In this document: positions 59,185-64,000 of the stretch, one piece after another
Layout of the letters: each line of letters opens with the position of its first letter
Position numbering within the stretch: the stretch's first letter is position 1
Assembly (NCBI RefSeq): GCF_001423105.1
Contig: NZ_LMNV01000005.1
Location: 197,019 to 261,018 of the forward strand
Direction of reading: 5' to 3'
DNA length: 64,000 nt
DNA from: Frondihabitans sp. Leaf304
Lineage (GTDB): Bacteria > Actinomycetota > Actinomycetes > Actinomycetales > Microbacteriaceae
Position numbers and translations under genes: made by a program
Notes under the pieces: generated by a model
What the model saw: only the letters and a program-made list of their open reading frames with translations
Told to the model about the DNA's origin: nothing
Database searches by the model: none

Positions 59185-59475
59185 TCAGTCGTAGGTGCGC
59201 AGCAGGCGCCAGCGCGAGTTATACGGCTCGCGGCTCACATCGAAGACCAGGGTCTGCCCGCTCTCGGCGGTGGCCTGGAATCGCCATGATTCGCGCGGCT
59301 CGGGCGGGTGCGTGAAGGCGGGGTCGAATGCCGCCTCGGTCTGCCAGCCGGGATACGTGGGATTCAGCCGCGTCGGGGTATCGCTCACCCGAAACCGCTC
59401 GGCCTTCCACACGATCCGCTGCGGGATGCCCTCTTCGGACACCCACACAGACACCTCCTCGTCGACCCGGGTCAT
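59185..59475 (-). CDS. DUF6504 family protein, SOS-boxed
   Basis: Protein of 96 residues. The pattern TRVDEEVSVWVSEEGIPQRIVWKAERFRV matches DUF6504 proteins, which in actinobacteria often lie near the mutagenesis genes imuA/imuB/dnaE2. A perfect 16-bp LexA-type palindrome (59499-59514) is just upstream on the minus strand. GAGGTGG precedes the ATG at 59475; an ATG nine bases earlier is possible. No imuA, imuB or dnaE2 lies in this window, so it stands alone. Molecular function unknown. Confidence 0.78.
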   Translation of the reverse strand: MTRVDEEVSVWVSEEGIPQRIVWKAERFRVSDTPTRLNPTYPGWQTEAAFDPAFTHPPEPRESWRFQATAESGQTLVFDVSREPYNSRWRLLRTYD

Positions 59476-59498
59476 GACGTCCACCTCGCCCCTCTCAT

Positions 59499-59514
59499 TC
59501 GAACGTACGTTCGA
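59499..59514. promoter_or_regulatory. LexA (SOS) box
   Basis: TCGAACGTACGTTCGA is a perfect 16-bp palindrome matching the actinobacterial/Bacillus-type SOS box (CGAAC-4-GTTCG). It lies 24 bases before the DUF6504 start, suggesting DNA-damage induction. Confidence 0.8.
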
Positions 59515-59587
59515 TTACCGGGACTCTACGTCGTCGAGCGACGACTCGCCAACCGAATTTCGAGGACGAGGATCCGCCAGCCCGTCG

Positions 59588-60613
59588 CTACCCTCTACCG
59601 ACGGGGTCGGCCGTCGCGATCTGCCACAGCGCGACGCCGTGTAGGCCGGCCGATTTCGCGGCATTCGCGCGCACTGTGAGCGACCTCGCGTCAGACCACC
59701 AGAGCACGGTGCCGTCGGCGAGTTTGGCCGTCCATTCCCCCTGGGCGGAGACCCAGTTGGCGCGGCTTCCGGCCTGATCGCGGGCCTCGGCGGGCGAGAT
59801 CACGCCACCCTTGCCAGTGGTCGGCCAGGTCGAGCCGTAGCCCGCCACCGCGAGATCGACCGTCTTCGCCGGAACGAGAGTGAGGAGCGCCGCCAGCGCC
59901 TGCTGTGCCCAGGGAAGCCCGCCGACCGGCCCGGCTTCGCTGAACGAGCTGCCGTGCTCGCCGTAGGCCAGCAGCGCGAAGCGGTCGATCGACGCCGTGA
60001 GCTTCGCCAGGTCGTAGCCGGCGGCGAGGTAGCCGCTCGCCGACGTCTGCGCGGTCAGCGCCATCGAGATCGTGGCCTTCGCCGGAAGCGTCTCGCGGAG
60101 TTCGCTCGCGAACGAGACGAGGTCGTCGGAGTTCGACGCCGACAGGCTCTCGAAGTCGAGCTGCACGCCGTCGTAGCCGCCGTGCTCCACTTCTCCGGCG
60201 AGGCCGGCGATGACGAACTGCCGGTTCGACTCGCTCGAGAGCATCTTGGTCGCGATCGCCTGGCTGTAGACGCCCTTGCTCGCGTCGATGTTGTCGACGA
60301 CGAGCTCCGCCTTCTTCGTCGCGGAGTGCGCCTTCGCGAGCAGGGCGAGCGCGTCACTCGACGACGCAGCCACTCCGCCGCCCTCCGAGGTGAGGCTCAC
60401 ACCCGAGATGGCGACCGTGTCGAGGGCGGCGGAGTCGCTCGCGAGAGCCTTCAAGGCCGAGTCGCCGGCGACGGCGTAGCCCTCGAACGCCACCCCGGTC
60501 GGAATCTCCGCCGTGTTCGCCGGGCCAGCCGCACTCGAGCAGCCGGCGAGGGCGAGGAGCGCCGCCACTCCCGCCGAGGCGATCAGGAGCCGGAGCGGCG
60601 ATCGTGTGGTCAT
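59588..60613 (-). CDS. lipoprotein with GH18 chitinase-like domain
   Basis: Secreted lipoprotein of 341 residues. The lipobox is LALAGC after a hydrophobic signal. The GH18-type active-site segment YDGVQLDFESL corresponds to DxxDxDxE, with the catalytic Glu in DFE. LLAYGEHGS and the C-terminal GVALWQIATADP fit the barrel. TACCCT lies six bases before the ATG (leaderless). The substrate could be chitin, peptidoglycan or another N-acetylglucosamine polymer; the family is short and divergent. Confidence 0.85.
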   Translation of the reverse strand: MTTRSPLRLLIASAGVAALLALAGCSSAAGPANTAEIPTGVAFEGYAVAGDSALKALASDSAALDTVAISGVSLTSEGGGVAASSSDALALLAKAHSATKKAELVVDNIDASKGVYSQAIATKMLSSESNRQFVIAGLAGEVEHGGYDGVQLDFESLSASNSDDLVSFASELRETLPAKATISMALTAQTSASGYLAAGYDLAKLTASIDRFALLAYGEHGSSFSEAGPVGGLPWAQQALAALLTLVPAKTVDLAVAGYGSTWPTTGKGGVISPAEARDQAGSRANWVSAQGEWTAKLADGTVLWWSDARSLTVRANAAKSAGLHGVALWQIATADPVGRG

Positions 60614-61133
60614 GGATCGAGGGTAGTGGGATGCCCAGTGGTCGACCTGCGTAATCGGCCGCTGCTGCACGAGACGAAAACGTGCCCCCAGTTCGGGTGA
60701 CAGAGCCACTTCGAACGCAAGGCTGGGGGAGGGGTGGGGCGCGGCTGAAAAGGGGTCAGAAACGTCGGTTCGAGAGGCGTGGGCGGCGGATCCTTGGAGC
60801 CGTCGTCTCGAGGGTCGAGGGGTACAGGGTTCGCGCGTGTCCGCACAATGGAGGACTCCCGATGGAGGCGTGGCGCAGCTCGGGGTACAGGCGTGTCCTC
60901 CTCGTCGAGGACTCGGGTCAGCCATCACCCCCTCCATCGGGTGACAAAAAGACACCCGAACGGGGTCTCGAACGGTTGTCGTTCGTCTGCCCACCCCCCG
61001 AGCGGGGGGTTCGCGCAGGCCAGCGTTCGAAGCTAGCTTGTGCGGTACCCGACGGCGCACCGAGGTCTTACCCAGGCCGAGGAGCGTCTGCACCACTCCC
61101 GAACGCACCGCCTACCCGAATGGGCTCCCCGAC
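60614..61133. other. long untranslated region before the glycosyltransferase
   Basis: A 520-base gap without a supported gene. It contains a hairpin ACCCCCC-GAGC-GGGGGGT (60993-61010) about 120 bases before the glycosyltransferase ATG, and purine-rich stretches upstream. It could hold a regulated leader, but I recognise no known riboswitch. Confidence 0.45.
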
Positions 61134-61973
61134 ATGACGTTCCGCACTGCCCCGCGCCCATCGAACCCGACCATCTCGATCATCGTTCCCGCTCGCAACG
61201 AGGCCACAAACCTCGAGGTGATCCTGCCTCAGCTCCCCGACGCGTACGAGGTCATCCTGGTCGACGGCGACTCGGTGGACGGCACCGTCGAGACCGCCCT
61301 CCGCGCCTTCCCCGGGATCAAGATCGTCCAGCAGACCCGCACGGGCAAGGGCAATGCTCTCGCCTGCGGCTTCGAGGCCGCGACCGGCGACATCATCGTC
61401 CTGTTCGACGCCGACGGGGCAGCCGACCCCGCAGACATCCCCGCCCTGGTCGACACTCTCGTCAAGGGTGCCGACGTCGCCAAGGGCTCGCGCTTTCGCA
61501 GGGGTGGCGGCTCCGCCGACCTGAACCTCTTCCGCTCCGGTCGGGATCTCGGCCTGAACCTGATCTGCAACGTGCTCCTCGGCACCCGCTACTCCGACCT
61601 GTGCTACGGCTACAACGCGTTCTGGCGCGACGTGCTCCCCGCCCTCGAGATGGTCGACTCGGCGGTCGAGGCTCCCTCCGACGGCGCGATGCTCTGGGGT
61701 GACGGCTTCGAGATCGACACGATCCTCACCTGCCGTTTCGCGGCCGCGAAGCTGCGCGTCGTCGAGGTGCCGTCGTTCGAGAAGCACCGCGTCCACAGCG
61801 AGTCGAATCTCGACGCCATCGGTGACGGCATCCGTGTGCTGAAGACGATCTTCGACGAGAGGCGCCGCGAGAACGCCGCTCTCGCTCACATCCGTCGCGA
61901 GCCGATCGTCGTGGCCGCCCCGATCGTCGCCCCCTTCCGCGTCGAGGTCGAACAGCGATTCGCCCGGCGCTGA
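61134..61973 (+). CDS. glycosyltransferase family 2 protein
   Basis: GT-A fold transferase of 279 residues. It has ISIIVPARNEATNLEVILPQLP, VILVDGDSVDGT, TGKGNALACGFEAATGDIIVLFDADGAADP (the DxD metal site) and GSRFRRGGGSAD. A soluble, DPM1-like form without transmembrane segments, it should move a sugar from an NDP-sugar to a lipid or envelope polymer. The ATG at 61134 is chosen because it starts just before the fold; longer frames upstream lack support. Confidence 0.92.
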   Translation: MTFRTAPRPSNPTISIIVPARNEATNLEVILPQLPDAYEVILVDGDSVDGTVETALRAFPGIKIVQQTRTGKGNALACGFEAATGDIIVLFDADGAADPADIPALVDTLVKGADVAKGSRFRRGGGSADLNLFRSGRDLGLNLICNVLLGTRYSDLCYGYNAFWRDVLPALEMVDSAVEAPSDGAMLWGDGFEIDTILTCRFAAAKLRVVEVPSFEKHRVHSESNLDAIGDGIRVLKTIFDERRRENAALAHIRREPIVVAAPIVAPFRVEVEQRFARR

Positions 61974-62156
61974 CCCGTCTGCCCCGACCGTCGGCCCCGC
62001 AATTTTGCGAGCGAAACCAACCTCGAGTCACTCCCGTCACGCGTGACTTCGGGCCCTGTCTTCCGATCGGTCGCAAATTGGCGAAGGGGGGGATCGAGCA
62101 GGGCGGGGGAGCGGCGATCCCTGGCTCGGCACCCCGCGCGGGCGGAGAATCGACGC

Positions 62157-63014
62157 ATGGACATGGACCGCGCCCAGCTCGCCGACTTCCTGCGCCGCCG
62201 CCGCGAGGCGCTCAGCCCGGCCGACGTCGGGCTCGGCGCCGGAGCCCGCCGCCGCACGCCGGGCCTCCGCCGCGAAGAGGTCGCAATGCTCGCCGGTATG
62301 AGCGTCGACTACGTCAGCCGCCTCGAGCAGCAGCGCGCCACCCAACCGTCCGAGCAGATCCTCGGGGCGATCACGCGGGCGCTCCGGCTGACGGTGGACG
62401 AGCGGGATCACCTGCACCGCCTCGCCGGCCACAACCCGCCGCAGCGGCAGGCGCTGAGCGAGCATGTGCACCCGACGCTCCTTCGGATCCTCGACCGTCT
62501 TCACGACACCCCCGCCCAGGTGATCGACGACCTCGGCACGACCCTCGCCCAGAATCCCGCCGCGCAGGCGCTCCTCGGCGACGACTTCCGCTACGAGGGG
62601 CTCGACCGCAGCCAGGTGCACCGCTGGTTCACGCACCCCGAGGGCCGCGACGTCTACCCCGCCGAAGACCACGATCACCAGAGTCGGGTGCAGGTGGCCG
62701 ACCTGCGGGTCTCGGTGACACGACGGGGAGCCAAGGATCCGCGCGCCCACGCGATCGTCGACAGCCTCCTCGAGCGGAGCCCCGAGTTCCGGCTCCTGTG
62801 GCAGAAACACGACGTGGCCGAACGGCGCGGCGAAGAGAAGCGCATCGTCCACCCGGAGCTCGGGGTGATCGCGGTCGACTGCCAGATCCTGACGCCGAAC
62901 GATGACTCGCAACGACTGCTCGTCTTCACCGCCGTGCCGGGGAGCGAGTCGGCCGAGAAGCTCGATCTGCTCGCCGTCGTCGGACGGCAGTCGTTCGCCG
63001 GCGGGGCCGCTTAG
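62157..63014 (+). CDS. XRE-family regulator with MmyB-like ligand domain
   Basis: Protein of 285 residues, paralogue of the regulator at 4436. The HTH is ARRRTPGLRREEVAMLAGMSVDYVSRLEQQRATQPSEQ, and the MmyB-type C-terminal half includes FRLLWQKHDVAERRGEEKRIVHPELG. GAGAAT (62145-62150) lies six bases before the ATG. No divergent oxidoreductase is adjacent, unlike the island copy. DNA targets unknown. Confidence 0.9.
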   Translation: MDMDRAQLADFLRRRREALSPADVGLGAGARRRTPGLRREEVAMLAGMSVDYVSRLEQQRATQPSEQILGAITRALRLTVDERDHLHRLAGHNPPQRQALSEHVHPTLLRILDRLHDTPAQVIDDLGTTLAQNPAAQALLGDDFRYEGLDRSQVHRWFTHPEGRDVYPAEDHDHQSRVQVADLRVSVTRRGAKDPRAHAIVDSLLERSPEFRLLWQKHDVAERRGEEKRIVHPELGVIAVDCQILTPNDDSQRLLVFTAVPGSESAEKLDLLAVVGRQSFAGGAA

Positions 63015-63106
63015 CTGTCTGAGGGTTCATTCTCTGGTCGCTGCAAGGATCCTCGACCTAGGCTGGGCGACGAACGACCCCGTTGTCGACCTGACGACGA
63101 CGCCAC

Positions 63107-63140
63107 GCTGCGTCACTACTGCAGCTGCGTCACTACTGCA
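63107..63140 (+). repeat. 17-bp tandem duplication
   Basis: GCTGCGTCACTACTGCA occurs twice in direct tandem (63107-63123 and 63124-63140), immediately before the AAAGGAA ribosome-binding site of the next gene. Confidence 0.9.
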
Positions 63141-63151
63141 AAGGAACCCTC

Positions 63152-64000
63152 GTGACCGACTCGACCGGAAATGCACTGCCGCAGCCCGGCTGGTATCCGA
63201 ACCCGTCCGGTGATCCCGGCTACCGCTGGTGGGACGGCCGCGCCTGGACGGAGCACGTCCGTGGCCCCGAACCTCAGGCGCCGCTGCACCAGCACGACGC
63301 GCCGCCGCAGCAGGCCGCTCGGCCCGAACCGCAGGCCGAGATCGCTTCGGTAGCCGCGCCCAGCTCGGCCGTCGAGCCCGAACCTCAGGCGCCCGCCGCT
63401 CGAGACGACCGCGATCGGCCCGCCTACGGCGAGCGGATCCCCGGGTACCAGACGCCCGGGTCGGCGCCCGAGCAGAGCTCGGCCGGTTCGCAGGGGCAGT
63501 ACGGTCAGCAGCAGCCGTACGGCCAGCAGGGCCAGGGCCAGCAGGGTCAGTACGGCCAGCAGGGCCAGTACGGTCAGCAGCAGCCGTATGGACAGCAGGG
63601 TCAGCAGCCGCAGCAGGGCCAGGCGCCCGCACAGTACGGACAGCAGTCCTACGGGCAGCAGAACCAGTACGGCCAGAACCAGTACGCCCCGAACCAGTAC
63701 GGTCAGCAGCAGAACGGCCAGCAGCCCTACGGCCAGCAGAATCAGTACGGCCAGAATCAGTACGGTCAGCAGCAGTATGGCTACGGCCAGGAGATCCCGA
63801 AGGCGCCGAAAGACGCCAAGGTCACCAACATCTTCATCTGGGTCATCGTGGGCCTGCCGATCATCTCGCTCATCATCAGCCTCCTGTCGTTCGCGAGCCT
63901 GCAGCCGGTCCTCGAAGACGCCATCCGCCAGATCGAGGCGAACCCGAACTCGGCGCAGGGCTTCGGAACGACGACTGCCAGCTCCGGGCTCACCTCGATC
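63152..64000 (+). CDS. DUF2510 membrane protein with YGQQ low-complexity region (partial)
   Basis: The first 283 codons of a protein that runs past the window end. The N-terminal DUF2510 motif is [29 protein letters not shown] long disordered stretch rich in Gln, Gly, Tyr and Asn follows (about residues 110-210, with repeated QYGQQ and NQYGQ units), then a transmembrane helix ([14 protein letters not shown] and following, about 230-250). The GTG at 63152 has AAAGGAA upstream. It resembles actinobacterial DUF2510 membrane proteins of unknown function. Confidence 0.85.
   Translation, partial: MTDSTGNALPQPGWYPNPSGDPGYRWWDGRAWTEHVRGPEPQAPLHQHDAPPQQAARPEPQAEIASVAAPSSAVEPEPQAPAARDDRDRPAYGERIPGYQTPGSAPEQSSAGSQGQYGQQQPYGQQGQGQQGQYGQQGQYGQQQPYGQQGQQPQQGQAPAQYGQQSYGQQNQYGQNQYAPNQYGQQQNGQQPYGQQNQYGQNQYGQQQYGYGQEIPKAPKDAKVTNIFIWVIVGLPIISLIISLLSFASLQPVLEDAIRQIEANPNSAQGFGTTTASSGLTSI

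Noticed and set aside
60614-61133. c-di-AMP or cobalamin riboswitch
   Set aside because: Short words such as GACA and AGCC occur but the conserved core sequences of these aptamers are absent.

Overview
The window reads as high-GC Actinobacteria, most likely a soil- or plant-associated member of the Microbacteriaceae. Supporting signs are very high GC at third codon positions, GTG starts, many 4-base GTGA/ATGA gene overlaps, a perfect actinobacterial-type LexA box, DUF2510, FBP and DUF6504 family genes, and a very large secreted pectin methylesterase. No rRNA or tRNA gene, CRISPR array, prophage or intact transposase was seen. The assignment is an inference from family content, not a database match.

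Positions 1-26,100 form an accessory island of small, mostly self-contained gene units. Each unit is typically a minus-strand regulator or small gene diverging from one or two plus-strand enzyme genes: ECF sigma plus membrane protein (twice), GNAT acetyltransferases, MmyB-type XRE with SDR, ABM monooxygenase with TetR, SDR/TetR clusters, VanZ proteins, MarR with hydrolase (twice), MerR with aldo-keto reductase, AraC with MBL-fold and SnoaL-like proteins. The units are separated by at least twelve copies of a 26-28 bp palindrome: arm about GTCCCGATAGC, centre CGATCG, arm GCTATCGGAC. Six minus-strand genes end on a TAG inside this palindrome, each as Arg-TAG. No copy was found from 26,100 to 64,000. 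The right edge of the island is marked by a C-terminal remnant of an IS110-family transposase.

Positions 26,500-31,500 hold a GntR regulator and an MFS transporter - substrate-binding protein - ornithine cyclodeaminase-like - Asp/Glu/hydantoin racemase-like operon, with GTATAC operators. Next come a membrane-anchored alpha/beta hydrolase, a Tat-exported phosphoesterase with a LamG domain, and a Fic protein.

Positions 37,474-47,186 hold a 2744-residue secreted protein with eleven FnIII domains and five pectin methylesterase modules, three with an intact active site and two degenerate. It is translationally coupled (ATGA) to a C-terminally membrane-anchored surface protein.

Positions 47,200-64,000 look like ordinary chromosome: TspO-like, FBP zinc finger, PspC, GH25 lysozyme, an SGNH-like/GAF protein, SDR, MBL hydrolase, old yellow enzyme, glycerate kinase, a ScbR-like TetR, a RimJ/L-type GNAT, an SOS-boxed DUF6504 gene, a GH18-like lipoprotein, a glycosyltransferase, a second MmyB-type regulator and a DUF2510 membrane protein that runs off the end. 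This part carries two further dispersed repeat families, one of 63 bp and one of about 84 bp, each present twice.

About two dozen genes have a TAnnnT-like -10 box exactly 6-7 bases before the start codon, which predicts leaderless mRNAs. I used this to choose several start codons.
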